Below, piece by piece: positions 1-12,900 of a stretch of DNA of 64,000 nt. The stretch spans positions 60,089,414 through 60,153,413 of the forward strand of contig JARCOQ010000005.1 of the NCBI GenBank assembly GCA_029207755.1. The letters run 5' to 3'. The notes below the pieces were generated by a model, which made no database searches, had not been told where the DNA came from, and saw only the letters and a program-made list of their open reading frames with translations. The first letter of the stretch is position 1, and each line of letters starts with the position of its first letter. This DNA comes from Chamaea fasciata. Lineage: Eukaryota > Chordata > Aves > Passeriformes > Sylviidae. The position numbers were made by a program, and so were the translations under genes.

Positions 1-3000
1 TCAATTTGAAAATGATAGCCTGGGGAGTGGCAGGATTGGGGCAAAATGCATTAGAAATTGCAATAAGAGTATTGTACTGAGGTTTAAGCTAAAATCACAG
101 TGTATGCAATGCTAGTGTGTACTTCTCAAAATATTTTAATTGGAAAATTTAGAGACCTGTTTAATGTCTTAGTTGTATATGTTTTATAAAAATCAGTCTT
201 GAAAGAGCATAAATAAAGCAAGACCAGGACAATCAATTCATTAAGCTTCACAAAAGCTCTGTAAAGTGGGTAAGATTATCATTGTAGTGCAACACCCTAT
301 TGCAATATAATAATTATAATGAATGCTTCATCCCATTTTCTTTTAATCATTGGAAGAAAAAGAAAAAATAAATCCAAGACAGCTTTTAAACACCTGCAGG
401 CAATACAGTGTTGTCTGTTTTTTACTCAGTAGACATATGGAGATGTTCTATGTCTGCATGTCAATCTTATATCAATTTTCAACAATTTTCTTTCTTTGTC
501 TCAACTGACATTTTAAAAAACCTTACTAAAGGATGTGGGGAAAACAGGAACTGCAAACAGTGAAGATGCTGTTCCAACATAAATTTGCTCTCTGTATACA
601 GATGTGACAGGATACCAGTTTATATTACATAGCACTTTTAATTAGGCAGCCCACTTCTACAGAACTCCAGCCTCATTAATGACTATGACAAATGGTGCTC
701 ATTGAAGACTGGTCTTTATCTGGCGGTTCTTCACAGTCTCATTTTTCAATATATATGACTGTATAAATTATTTATTATGTGCCATCCAAACCCTGTCCTG
801 AATATAGAAATTTTACTGTGTACAGAAATATTTCTACTGGGATCTTGCATTAGTGCCAATGGATCAGTTCAAAGAGAATATGTGACTGCAGACAGGATTT
901 CAGAACCCTGGAGTTACATGCCCAAGCTCCACATGTGATGTAAAGGAAGAGTAAAGATATTTCAGAGGGCTGTGTGGATTAACTCTCAGGTTGAGTAGAC
1001 TGCTGTCCAGGGATGACACATAGATGATTCCTGAAAAGAAAAAATGCACTTAAAGTCCCTTCACTGAGAAATCTTAAAAATCTCACTCAAGAGTATGAGA
1101 TCACACATCCCTGTGCTTTGGACAGAAGTCTATCCCTCATCCTTGCTGAAGTATCTAGAGTAGAACAAAGAGCAGGAGAAATTATTATTTCAGAATTTGA
1201 CTAGAGGAGGTGGCAGTAAAGGATTTGAAGGTACTCTTACTGTGATGTTGGTTGTGCAACAGTTTACTAGTTAAGCATTCACTTGACATTTTAGAAATCC
1301 AGGTTTCATTATTTTCAATCTCACTCTGATACAGGAATAAAAAGTGTGCTCAACAGCCATTTCACTGTGCTCTAAAGCAAGTTCTACTCAATAAAGCAAG
1401 AAAGAAGACAATGTGAACCAGTATTTCTTTATTTAATGGCTAGAGCATGCAGTTGAGAATGAAGGAGGAAATGAGTGAGCAGCTGCTACCCAAAATAGGG
1501 AATATCTATTTTGCTGCTTTTTCCTATGAGTAGTCCTTAAAAAAATATGAAAAACCTACAATGGAGTGCCGGGCTTTCTGATCCAGTCCTGCTGTTGCCT
1601 GGAGCCTAAATCTTGTCCAGAAAGTTTATGAACATCATCCTTTCATGTTGTGGCAGGGTTTCAAAAGGAACCAGTGTTTCTACCCTCCCTTCCTTGCATT
1701 CCCCAAAGTCTATTGTGTGGAAGCATTGAGTATGACTCACCTCAGAAGAAAGGGAAAATTGAGACTGCACCTCCTACATCCCCAAGGAATGGCATATTGA
1801 CCAGACTGTTGCCTAACAGGAGGCACCATCTTCTTGGTCAGTTAGGTTTTAACAGAAATCAGTGAGAGTAAGCTTTTTAATAGATAAAGATGGGAGTTTC
1901 TAGAGCCAATTCAGGCTGAGGAAAGCATGTTAGATTGAAATAGACCCTATTTACAGTGACATACCCCTCAGTGAACAAGGAGAAGTAGAATTTGTTCTAC
2001 TCTTGTTACACTTTGAGGTTATTGAGACTCTTATGGATATGAGGTGGTTCCAAGATTAGGTTGAAACAGAGGGGTGTTATAGGAGCTCAGAATGATTTCA
2101 TCGTAGCGACAGTCCTGTCTAGTATGGACTATTTTTATCACAGAACTATGACAGACTACAGATAAAACAGTGAAAGAACATGAAGTGACCAGGCTGACAG
2201 TCTATTTGACATTATAAGAACAGTGTAAGTGAAGAGTAGAGCTCATCCTGAGGCCTCTTTGGTCTCACTGATCTCAGTTACAGGAGTAAGAGCTCAGTAC
2301 ACTTGCTGTGTAGTTTTATACTTCATAACAAAGAGCAACCATGTTGTCCACTTCAGAAAATTTCAGATTCTTCGACTTTCCTAGCAGCATTTGAGAGCTG
2401 CACCTAGGGGCTGAGACAGAATCAATTTACCCAAGGGAAGCTTTAACTACTCTAGCCTTGAGGACATCCTTCTGCCTCCTGCATGTTTCAGTCTCAATGT
2501 TAGGTTTTATGTCAAAACTTGGGTAGCTCTCCCCATTCAACAGGCAGCTTTCAGCACCATGCACTAAATCAGGCCTGGCTTCACTTGGGAGGACTACATT
2601 GCCATGGACTTTGGTTGTACCTATGTATGCACAAGGGAGGCACATCACGACTTCCTAAAGCATTGCATTTGCAGTGCAGTAACACAGGAACAAAAATCAG
2701 ACCAAAAAATCACAGAATATTTAATCCTGCCATATATGGTGGATCCTCATGCGTGTCATCAGTGGGTCTGGGTTCTTGAACACAGCTGTTTAGCACTTGA
2801 GCTGACAAAGTAATTTGTAGTAACAGAAGTGTTTTATCTTCCACTAGGGGGGAATGGATACACATACTTTGCTGGTGAGTTAACAAATCTTTGGTAGCTC
2901 GTGAACAAATTATGAGACTTGGGGGTAGTAGGTTAACTGGCTCTAAGGCAAGGATTAAGAAAGTCCTAACTGGAAAATAGAAACACACCCCAAGAATGAT

Positions 3001-4635
3001 GCCTTGTGTCCTTTTATCTGTCTGTGTTTCTGTGAGCTTTCGGAAATGCTTAGGTCAATTTCTTTTATTTTTCTGTGTCTAAGAGGGGAAAAAGATGCAA
3101 AAGTAGGATTTTAAGGAGAACACCATGTGTTGCAAGATGCACAGTAAAAGTGAATGGATATCTATAGGTGAAATGGATCATTTTTGGTGGCTGAAAGCTG
3201 GGTTATCAGTTCAAAAACCGTGAGCCACCTGCACCACAGACACCAGTTCCTGTGCTACACACAATTGCTCTAAGCTCCCTCAGTCCATTCACTGTAGTCA
3301 ATAGCAGCTGTCAGAGCAAACCATCCCAGCTGTTTATACATCTAATTACTGTGAAGCAAAGGTGACATGACCTGAAACTTTGTCAGAGACCTTTCCAAAT
3401 TCCAGAAGAGTGACGTGAAGATCCCAGTTCTTGGATCTTTGGTGGCTGAAGTTGGGAGGGCTTTGAGTTTGGGTCTCAGTCAGGCCCTCCACATGTGATG
3501 TGCCAAGGGCCCCTGGCTTCCCAACAGCCTTATATATGGAAGCTCTTCTGATTGTGTCTCCTTGGGCCTCAGTTACTGCTCTCAACTTTTAATTTCCCTA
3601 TGTGTGTTCATTCTCCTATTAATGCCAGTTCTCCGCCCTTTCCCACCCTCGTGGGAATGAATTTTCATTCACTGTGGGCCTCTCCAGTTCCCACTGTAGT
3701 CAACAAGTGCTCTGCCATTGACTTCCATGCCAACAAGGTCTGGCCTTCCCTATTTTTTCTCTCTTTATGCACCCACATCTGTCGTCTATCTATTCTTATC
3801 CTGTTTCTCTAGGCTTTTTTTAAAATTCTGTGTCCAATATTATAAACTTCATCATTTTTTAAAATATTTCTCTGGCCTCTTTATGCAGCGTAATCTGAAC
3901 CCTTTGCTCTAAACCTCCCTAAGTTTTCACACACCCATTCCCTCGTCCCTCTTTCATTTTGTTTCTTTTCCAGCTTTTGGCTTTCTATTTTAACCTCTCT
4001 GACTGACATAGGAAACAGAAAAATAAACGAAAGTACTAAGACTTTCATACAGTAGCTGTGTGAGGTGGTGCTTTGAATTCATCAAAGGGTATTCACTTTT
4101 CAAATTTTAATAGCCTGGGTAGGAATCTTGTTCATTATTAATCTGTGTTAGAATTGTAATGAAACACTGTGGTGGTGGTAATTAAATTTCAAGACAGATG
4201 CTTCATAAATAAAGAAGCATGTCATAAATATCAAATTATGCCACTATCTTAGCATGTGCAGGTTCTCTGTCATTACAGAAATGTGATAATTATCTCTGGT
4301 TATTCATTACGATTTAAGAATGGATAAAGAATAGAAAATGTAGGCAGGCAGGAAGGAAATACCTGCAGCACTGAGGTTGTACCTTAGCTCTTTTATATGT
4401 GAATTTTAGAGGGATTTGCCTTTTTAAATCAGTGCTCATTTCAGCATGGAAAATTAGAATGTAGTTAAGTAGTACCTGTCTTCAACAGTGCTATGTTGAA
4501 GAATTTAACTTCATGTTTCACTAACTGCTGAATGGCCTTTTTTCTTGCAACAGACTGTCTCTTTGAACACTACTATGCTCCCACTGGTGCTTTCACAGAT
4601 ACGACCAACTTGAAAATTTATTTTTTTGGATTTTA
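1..4635. other. AT-rich non-coding DNA, no gene recognised
   Basis: No reading frame exceeds about 90 codons, none resembles a known protein, and no repeat family is recognisable by eye. The plus strand is pyrimidine-rich from about 3575 to 4000, a composition often seen in old LINE or 3' UTR-like sequence, but no motif could be matched. Short frames on both strands overlap freely, as expected of chance open frames. Confidence 0.7.
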
Positions 4636-4639
4636 AAAA

Positions 4640-4805
4640 TCTCTTGAAGTGAGACCGACAGACGTGTTGTTTCCAAGGTCCTCCTTCTTGCCCTTCTTGA
4701 AAACTGGGACATTGTTTGCCAACTTCCAGTGAGCTGGGACCGCTCTGAATTCCCAAGACCACTCAAAAATCATTGAGAAAGGTTTTACAATTACTATAGT
4801 GCTGC
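4640..4805 (-). mobile_element. CR1 LINE fragment, reverse-transcriptase region (dead)
   Basis: Read on the minus strand, this segment encodes a stretch typical of the CR1 ORF2 reverse transcriptase: IVKPFSMIFEWSW, then HWKLANNVPVFKKGKKEDLGN. CR1 and related LINEs have the pattern 'plSxIFExSWxxGxVPxxWKxAnVtPIFKKGkKeDPxNYRPVSLTS' here, just before the 'YRPISL' block of the polymerase fingers. Downstream the match decays (LGNNTSVGLTS in place of xGNYRPVSLTS). Upstream there are two in-frame stops (TAG, TAA). Both ends fade into unmatched sequence, so this is an isolated internal piece of an old, inactive copy. The enzyme would have copied CR1 RNA into the genome by target-primed reverse transcription. 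The LINE identity is firm; the exact subfamily is not determined. Confidence 0.85.
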
Positions 4806-6512
4806 AGTGAGATCCATTTTGTGAATTGGAGAGAAGTTTCAGTTATGCATCATTGGCACACAGTATTCCTCTAGCATATTTGCATATAAATAGAGCAGTA
4901 GAGTCATCCTTGTATTGTATCTATGTTCATATTTTGTGTGTGCAGAGGTGTGCTTCATTGTATGATTCCAAATCATGTGGTAAAGTCCAGTCAACACCTT
5001 TGTAGATTTAAATGCAAATCAAGTAGTTCTGGCATTTAATTTTTATTAATCACAAAGTACTCTAAACTTTCTCAGAGTCTGATCTTTTCATCCTAAGCTT
5101 ATTTGATCTTTATCCAAGTAACCAGCATGATTCAGTGTTCTCCCAGGATATAATATTATAGTTTGCAAAGTGATTGTTAAATGCATTAATAATTTCAGTG
5201 GGATCATTAATAACATCTCTTGTCAGCGACCTAGCTCGGATAATAACTTTCTTGTGACTTGCATGAAATATTTTTTTTTCTGGGGGAAAGGGTATCCTTT
5301 TCCAGAGGTTTCTAGATGTCTTTCAGTTGTTTTCCAGTGCCTGAAATAGCTTTTAACTGTGGTATGTCTTGAGGTTTATGCACTCATTTCTAAGAAAATG
5401 TGATAACTGGTTAACCAATCATTTCTCTGTAGTTGTCCTGATTGCTTAACCAAACAACTCCACCTATATTTTCTGTAAATAACAGTAATTATACATATTT
5501 TTCATAATAATGTCTTGTTGTTACAGAATAATTTAAGGCAGCAAATGCCTATCGACAGAAGTCATATTAATCTAATAAAATAATAGGACAAAGATATGTC
5601 TTGTGGACTGAAAATTAATTAGGCAGAATTTCAGCTTATAAGAGCAATGTATTATCATTGCTGGTATTTTCATATCAAGATAGACACTGGATTGCAACAG
5701 GTAGGTCTCTGGCCATTGGCACATTGTAAAGAAACCCAAAATTAAATGTAACTTGGAGAGAGACAGTAATGGTCTTCATCTCCCTATTTACCCCTGCCAG
5801 TCTGATAGATTGCTGTCTGGCAACATTCATCTTTCACATCACCATATCCTCTTTGAATGACAGCAGTCTATCTCTGAGCATCTCTACATTCCCTATATTG
5901 ATGTCTCCTGTTTACTCTCTGTGGAATAAAGCATGTCCAACTACTTGTTGGCCACAGTTCAAGCAAGGATCACTCTTCCTTCTTTATCTGCCTTGCTATA
6001 ATGTGTAGCAATGGAGTCAAGGGCCAAGATGTCATCCTTTATCAAAGAAAATAAGTCAATACAGAAAATTCAGTTGTGGAAACAACAATATATCCTGCTA
6101 AAATAATGAGAAGGAAACCCCTGCCAAATGTTGATATAACTCACTAGCATCCAGTTCTGTAAGAAGTTGTCTTTGTACACTGTCTGGTGTTTGCAAGCCA
6201 AGTGCCACTGTCATAGGAAAATGAGAAAGTCCTTAGGTAGGTATGCTTGCAACTGTCCTCCACTGAAACATATTCTGGTTACTCTTCTCTACTGTCTCCT
6301 TCCATCTGATGCATCAGTGTTGTACAGCTGAAGAGCTAGGTTTATTACATATTGTCAGCAGCAGTCCCACCTTTGAGTTTTTTGCACATACATTGAAATG
6401 GCAGGATGAGTCCATAGCTGTAGACTACAATGGTTGCTGTGGTTGGTGTTCTTTGCATAGTGAATGAAGCCTATTTACAGGTGCAAGATCATTCATTTAC
6501 CGATACTGTCCC
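4806..6512. other. AT-rich non-coding DNA, no gene recognised
   Basis: No supported coding, RNA or repeat feature was seen. The first few hundred bases could be further decayed CR1 sequence belonging to the neighbouring fragment, but no motif survives to show it. The frame at 5769-6008 is pyrimidine-rich, with no recognisable domain. Confidence 0.6.
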
Positions 6513-6669
6513 ATTCCTGGCAGTGTTCAAGGCCAGGCTGGGTGGACATGTGAGCAGCCTAGTAGAAGGTGTCCCTGCTTATGGCAGGGGTTTTGGAACT
6601 AGATCATCTATCTAGTTAGTTGGCCTCCCAACCCAAACCATTCTATAGTTCTATGATTTTGTAATTCTG
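6513..6669 (+). mobile_element. CR1 LINE 3' end, 5'-truncated
   Basis: The segment matches the avian CR1 3' untranslated tail in order: 'ggcagtgttcaaggccaggc', 'tagaaggtgtccctgc', 'ggcaggggttttggaactag', 'caacccaaaccattctat', ending in the short 'tctatgatt' type terminal repeat by which CR1 finishes instead of a poly-A tail. The copy is only about 155 bp, which is usual for 5'-truncated CR1. Substitutions and a small insertion in the 'gatcatct' region show it is not recent. It contains no coding sequence. Confidence 0.95.
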
Positions 6670-7279
6670 TGTCTTCTGTCTTTTTAAACCTAGAATTTTT
6701 AAATAATATTTTTCAGAAGCATACTGTTATAATTGTACTTTTGGGGGGTTATCTTTGATCTCTTATTCTTCAGTCCATTCCTTAGGTCAACTTAGAGCCC
6801 CCCATAAGAATCTTCATCTTAAGTCAGCAACCAGTGGGTTCAACTGAGCTGGTTGTAGCAGCAGGGAACTGCAGGCATTCCCACAATGACCATGTCATTC
6901 TGTGCATTGGCGTGAGCATCACTCTTGGAAATTTGCCCTATTGTGCTTACCCTCTTCCCTTACCTTTCCCAGAGAAAAATTTCACTACCTAGTGATTGCT
7001 CTACTCTTCTGAATCATTTCACTGAAGCAATGCCTAAACAAAATATAGGGGTACACAATTAGCTAGAGACAGAATTTTCCAACAAACTCCAGCTCAGACA
7101 ATGATTAGTAGAGTGGAAAGAAGGATATTCAATCTGGCCTTGCTGCACACAGTCCCTATAGGTGTTATTTATTATCAAGGTACTAAACAAGATGTTAATC
7201 AAGCATTGTAGCTTCAGTTTTGTATCCTGTAACTTTAATTCTTCTTTGCATGCAGGCAAACTGGGTAAGTATTTATCTC
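6670..7279. other. Unique non-coding DNA with a splice-site-like pair
   Basis: No gene or repeat was recognised. Near its end is a strong acceptor-like tract ending in 'gcatgcag' at 7255, followed nine bases later by a consensus donor 'gtaagt' at 7265. This would bound a 9-nt microexon (7256-7264, codons Ala-Asn-Trp if in phase). That is only a signal match with no supporting flanking exons. Confidence 0.4.
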
Positions 7280-7510
7280 TTTTATTTAGATGAGAGGCTG
7301 AAACTTATGTTGTTAGTGTTACAGAATCATAGAAATTAAAGATGGAAAAATTTTATTAGATCATCTACAGTAGTAGTTCATCATCTTGCCAATACAAGCA
7401 TTTTACTATAGAACAATGACTCCTTGCCCAAAGCCGCAGAGAGAATCAGTGTCAGAGCCAGGATTAAAACTCAAGGAGTTTCTGGCTCCCTGTCCTCTAC
7501 TCAGACGGTG
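7280..7510 (-). repeat. Ancient L2/MIR-like repeat apparently split by a CR1 tail
   Basis: Two repeat signatures interleave. 7319 to about 7425 resembles a minus-strand CR1 3' end ('acagaatcatagaa', then 'ttagatcatct', then 'cttgccaataca'). On either side are pieces like the 3' part of L2/MIR-class repeats in the orientation usually written as reverse: 'agatgagaggctgaaact' before, and 'ccttgcccaaagccgcag', 'agtgtcagagccaggatt', 'ctggctccctgtcctct' after. In L2/MIR these blocks are adjacent, so the simplest reading is a CR1 insertion into an older element. A single chimeric family cannot be excluded. Either way the sequence is highly diverged. L2/MIR activity predates birds, so this would be one of the oldest recognisable pieces in the window. 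Confidence 0.6.
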
Positions 7511-9773
7511 AGAGCATTCTGCAGAAAAGTTAGATTGTCCAAACATTAACAAAAAACAGCAGGGATGATTTGATTAATTCAGATTTGTTGCTAAAAGGCC
7601 TGTAGTGTTTTTGATTAGCTCTTGGGCCCTCATCAGGCTTAGAGGGGTGTGTGTGGTAAATTTACTTTTACCAGTATGTTACCTACAAGATCCTGAAGTG
7701 ACATGTAGTCTTGAGAAACGTGGAATTAAAACACTCCTTCCAGAAAATCCCTATGAATAGATGGATCCGCATCTTTATGATAAATAGGTCAGACTTAATC
7801 CTGTAAGCTTTTGAAGACAAGGGCTATGTTTTCACTATGTCCATACTGTGTCTTACTGGACACTCTGAAAAGTGCTGTGATATGTATTAATAATAATAAA
7901 TATTTATTTATTGGACATGAGAGCTAAAGTTAGAAGTTATTTCTGAGGGTTAGATTTTTTGTTCATAGGTAACTGCATCATGAAAATTCCATATATTTAA
8001 CTTGCACGGCTATTGTTCATACCAGTTCTTCTGCATCCCATACATATTTTCAAGGATGAGTAGTACATGGGAGGTACTTGATATTTTTATTTTTATTGTA
8101 TGGCATTCAGTATATACATTTTATAGATGCGTATGTAGCACCTATAGAAAGAACACTTAAAAAGTTGGTATTTTCTGCACAGCTTGGTTTTCACTTTCAC
8201 ACCAGAGTTTTCACACAGCTTTCTACAATAAAAGTATTAATGCTGGTACTGGAGGAACTGCCTAGTATTACAGATTTCAGATGTATCTCATTATAAGGTT
8301 TTGTTTTCAGAAGATAAACTTTAACTGTGTAAGGAAACTTTTCATTGACGTGTATCCACTTTAGATGGGATTTTCTGAGAAAATTTCTAAGAAACTTAGA
8401 AGAAAAATTGCAACCATTTTGGTGGCATCTGAATCCCTGTGTTTCGTAACAGGAATAGAATATTTGCCAGAAGGGGATCTTCATGCTGCATGTCTACTTT
8501 CTTTCTGTTTTGAACAAAGTTTTCAGGACATTCTGAGATGTTCTGGAAGCAGGTTTTCTTCACCTAACTTTTTCCCACTTAAAAATGAAGTTTTCCACTG
8601 GTTTGATTCTGTTTACTCTTGAACATCAATGTCTTTGCCTCTTCAGTGCTCTTTTGGTCCTTCCCCCATTGTCAGATGACTTCTCAGACACTAAAAAATG
8701 ACACTCAGTGTTGAGTTTTGCATTGCATTTTAGCAGGAATCTGAGAATGAGTGGTTACACGCTGTGGCAATGCAGAAGATAATGAGAATTAACTCTGCAT
8801 GCAGCTAAGGTTGTGCTTTCACAATCATTTGAAGATGATCTAAGTAGATGCTTCTGCCAAAAGTGGTGACCTCACCTATCCCCAGACAATGGTGGCATTT
8901 TCCTGCGTCTTGACCTTGAAAGAACTAATCCAGAGGAGGACTACTAACTTTTCATCTGAATTAGTTTCCTAACACTGTATCCATGAAGATGGTAGCACAG
9001 AAGTGGGAGTAAGGCTGCTTACCTATGTCAGGGACAGGGAATGTTAGCTCATACAGACAGCAGCTGGAATCATCTTTAATTAGTACTAGCATTCATGTCC
9101 TCCTCACCTTTCCATTGATGATATGTAATCTTTAAATTCAGTCAGCAGCCTGTCAGTATAGAGATTAGTGAATAATACATGGTTGGTAAATGTCAACAAC
9201 TTTTGAACATGCTACCTGAGATATTTATCTGCTACTTAAAAATTGTTAGGGATATTCATAGGGATTTTGTTGTATGCCTGCATTTCCTTTATTGTGTTAC
9301 AGACCACCTGATTTGCACATTTAATTTTGCCGTGGAGGATGGAATGAATTTTTTTTTAAATGTCTGTAATGTAAAATTTGGAAACTGACCTGACCACCTA
9401 GACTCCCTTTAATCATCGATGGAATGTTATTGGGACTATTAGGTTGGGACCTCTTTAAGTAATCTGTCATTAGGATTAATCATGCTCTATAAATGCTCAC
9501 CTTGCTGTATCAAGTAAATAAAAAAATTAATTCTCTGCAAATGGATAGTCACATGACAACATATACATTGTTATATAAAATGAAGACAATCAAAAGGCCT
9601 AACCATCTAACCTGATAAACCCAAGAACTGATTATGCAAGGAGAACAAAAAGATAAGATTTCTTTATGGGAGTATCCATGCTAACATTTGTGCCCATCAT
9701 CTGAGTCGTACCAGTGCAACACTGCTGTTCCCTTCAGTTCAGACCTTCTGGCTTGCTTGGAGCTGTAATGTCC
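7511..9773. other. AT-rich non-coding DNA, no gene recognised
   Basis: Short frames on both strands (the largest about 95 codons, near 8197-8484, minus) overlap one another and match no domain. No repeat family was recognised. Confidence 0.65.
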
Positions 9774-9988
9774 AGGTTGAGGGTAATTAGATATTAAGAA
9801 TAAGTTATTCACTATGCGTGCATTGGGACACTGGAACACATTGCCCAGAGGAGCTGTGGATGCCCTGTCCCTGGAAGTGTTCAAGATCAGGAGTGATCTA
9901 GTGGAAGGTATCCCTTCCAATGACAGGGACATGGAACCAGATCACCTTTAAGACCCCTTCCAACCAAAAAAATTCAGTGATTCTGGGA
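9774..9988 (+). mobile_element. CR1 LINE 3' end, 5'-truncated
   Basis: This carries the CR1 tail in order: 'ttagatattaagaa', 'ttcactatg', 'gggacactggaacacattgc', 'ccagaggagctgtggatg', 'ccctggaagtgttcaag', 'tagtggaaggtatccct', 'accccttccaacc', and a terminal 'attcagtgattctggg'. Compared with the tail as I recall it, part of the 'ggccaggttggatggggctttgagcaacctg' region is missing, so it has an internal deletion. About 215 bp remain. A minus-strand frame of 83 codons overlapping it is a shadow and not a gene. Confidence 0.95.
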
Positions 9989-12900
9989 AATTGGGCCAGA
10001 GATACTGAAATTGCTTGGCAAATTCATGATGCAGGTGGGAATAAATGGGGCTGAAGGCGAGAACAACCAGTAAGAACAATCAATGCCCAACCCACTTCCT
10101 CTTCTAAACCATAGTAGTCTGTGCCATACAGCAGGGTGTATCAGCCCCATTTGGGACTTGTGGGTGTCAGCATAGTGCAATGTGTGACGGATGTTGCCAT
10201 TTCCCTTTGTTTCTATTTTAAAAATATAAGTATGGATTCAAAGTCAAGTACTTGAAAGTGAGAATTACCATTAAGCTCATCCCTAAAGGATCATCATCTA
10301 TGCTACATTTTCTGTGAAAGAGACAGCTCAAGTGGGAATTTACACTGCTCCTCTTCAAGGTGAGAATTTTTCCAGATTTTCAAGGTTATACAGGCCTGTG
10401 TAAAAAAACTGAGAATGAGATATGCCTGGAAAAATGAAATTAGTAGACTCTCCCCACATTTCAAGTGGAGGAAAAACCAAACAGGCAAGTACGTGTAAGT
10501 CAGCCAAGTATGCTGTTGTACTGCTGGATGCAAACATCTTGAAATTATTTTAAAAAATAGAAAATATTAAAAAAACCCCAAACTTTAGGATTAAATAATC
10601 CCTGAAAAATATAAATAACTTTCTAAAACCTTTGTAAGTATTTTTGTTTGTTTTAAACTAAATTTGATGAATGCCACTGTGTACAGTAATATTGTCACAA
10701 TTTGATGTTATGTACTGTGGACTAACTGAATCAGAGCTACACAATGAAAATTAGACAGACTTTAAGTGTTTGTCAAATTGAGGCCAAAGGAAGTAAAGTT
10801 ATCGTACAGTTCAATTAAATTATGCTTTAGATATAAACAGTAGATATGTGTTAGCTTCAACTGAGTAATATGTGAGAAATAAACAGCTCATTTTCCAGCT
10901 AGGCATTTACAGCCTTTGGCAGGTAACTAACAGTAGCTTCAGAGAGATTTAGATGGTCAGGTTAAATGCTGTGCATGGGAGCACGAGGCATGAGAAGAAC
11001 TTCAGCATATGAGAAGGGATGATCCCAGTGAAAAGCACATATGTGCATTTCATAGCCTGTGAATTCTCTGGCTCTAGTTGGAGATCATGCCATTGTTTCT
11101 AAATAGCTCTGATATTCCCCCCTGTGTCAGTGCAAAGCATTGTTAAAGTTTAATACTACTTCTGTGCTGTTCAGTTTTTTAGTTTTCTTGGCACACTCCA
11201 CTGAGGAAGAGGAATGCTCAGGGCTAAAAATGAATAACTTATTTGCTGGGCCAAATTCTGAGTCCCTCAACTGAGCAGAACTCCCACTAATTTGAGAGGA
11301 GCTTTTGTTCAATTGACTGCATAACTTGAATCATTGTCCCATGTTAACCTCTAGTAGCTTAGTTAGTCTCATTGCAAGATACACAGGGAAAACATCTTAA
11401 TTCTGAGAAGCTGAGTCTAGAAATGTGTCACTAAAACCCCTCTTCTAAAACAGTTTTCATGTCCTAGCTTCACTTTGATTTAATATTATCAGCTGCTGGT
11501 GATGCAGGGTACTCCTATACTAGCTGAGGGTTTGGTTTGGAGTTATCCTGTGGCATTGTGGGAGAGCAAGAGTAAAGTTTTGGACTGTTTTTCAGTAAAA
11601 CAACATCTGTTTGAAAATTACTTGCATGTTCTTGCAAGATGATTGCTTTTGCTAATCTAGCTAACTGCTTCAAATTCGCTGTAATTTTAGATGAGCAAGC
11701 CACTGGGAAACTGTTATGTCACATTCAAGGATGGTTGCATTTCACAGATGCGTAGAACAGGGGACTCTCCCTCCTCTTCTATTTATGACAGTCAGCTTTA
11801 TGTCCTGTAATATTTCTGGAAGAAAGCAATAGTGCTGCCATAAATATGGCATAAAAGACTGTTTTTTAAGGCTCCTTGTCTGGCTCCATGCATGGTAGCT
11901 TGGTTCTCAAAGCAAAAGCACCTTATGTGAGAACCATTATTAACATTTATATTGTTTAAACCATCTATTATGAAAAGAATTTAAAGGAGAAAACCAGCCA
12001 GCCTCTTGACAGTTGTCAGCTTTTGTGACAATAAGGGCAAGACTTTCAGAAGTCCTCAAATTTACTTTACGCTATGTATTTTCAAGTCAGAAGGGAAAAT
12101 AGTGTTACCTTTGATGGAATTTAGATCAGAATGAAAAAAAAAAAAAAGAAAAACCACTAGAAATTTCAGAGAAATAGAAAATTTCAGCTTGAATTGTCAT
12201 CTGTTGGTCTCATGTACTGACATTTATGGGAATATTTCCATTCTGTTTTTCGTGTCTTGTGACTGAGGTTATCACAATCTTATTCTAAGTCTTGTCTTAA
12301 TAACCTTAGTGTTAAGCCCCTTTTGATGGATTTAGGAAAAACAGTTTAAGACATTTGTTTTTCATTCAATGACTTAAAGTGGTGAATGACTTCACCATAA
12401 CATTTGTGAGTTATTTGTTTTTATCTCGATAATCCAAAACATGCACCTTATTTTTGTTCTCAATTTGTCAAGCTTCAATTTCCAGTTGTTCATTCTTGAT
12501 ATTTATCTTCTTTAATTAAAAAAAAAAATCCCCAACCAAACTACTACAAAAACTATTCCTATTTAATCACTAATAAGCTATTATCAGGTCATCTAGTTAT
12601 CCTTGGACAAATTGACTAGGCTGAGCTGTTCTGTTCTGTCATTCTATGACTAATTTTCCATGCTATGATTCATTCTTACTTTGCTTTCCTGAGCCCTGCA
12701 CAATTTTTTAACATCTTTGTTTTAAGTCTGGACATCAAGAATTACACCCACTACTTTAGTAGTGGCCTTACTGGTGAGAATCACAAGTAAAAATCACTAC
12801 AAAATGCATTATTCAAATTCTGTTCCATAGGGGCCAGATAGTACCTAGCTACCATGATAGATATAAAAGCTGTAATAACATTCCATTCCAACCTTTTCTT

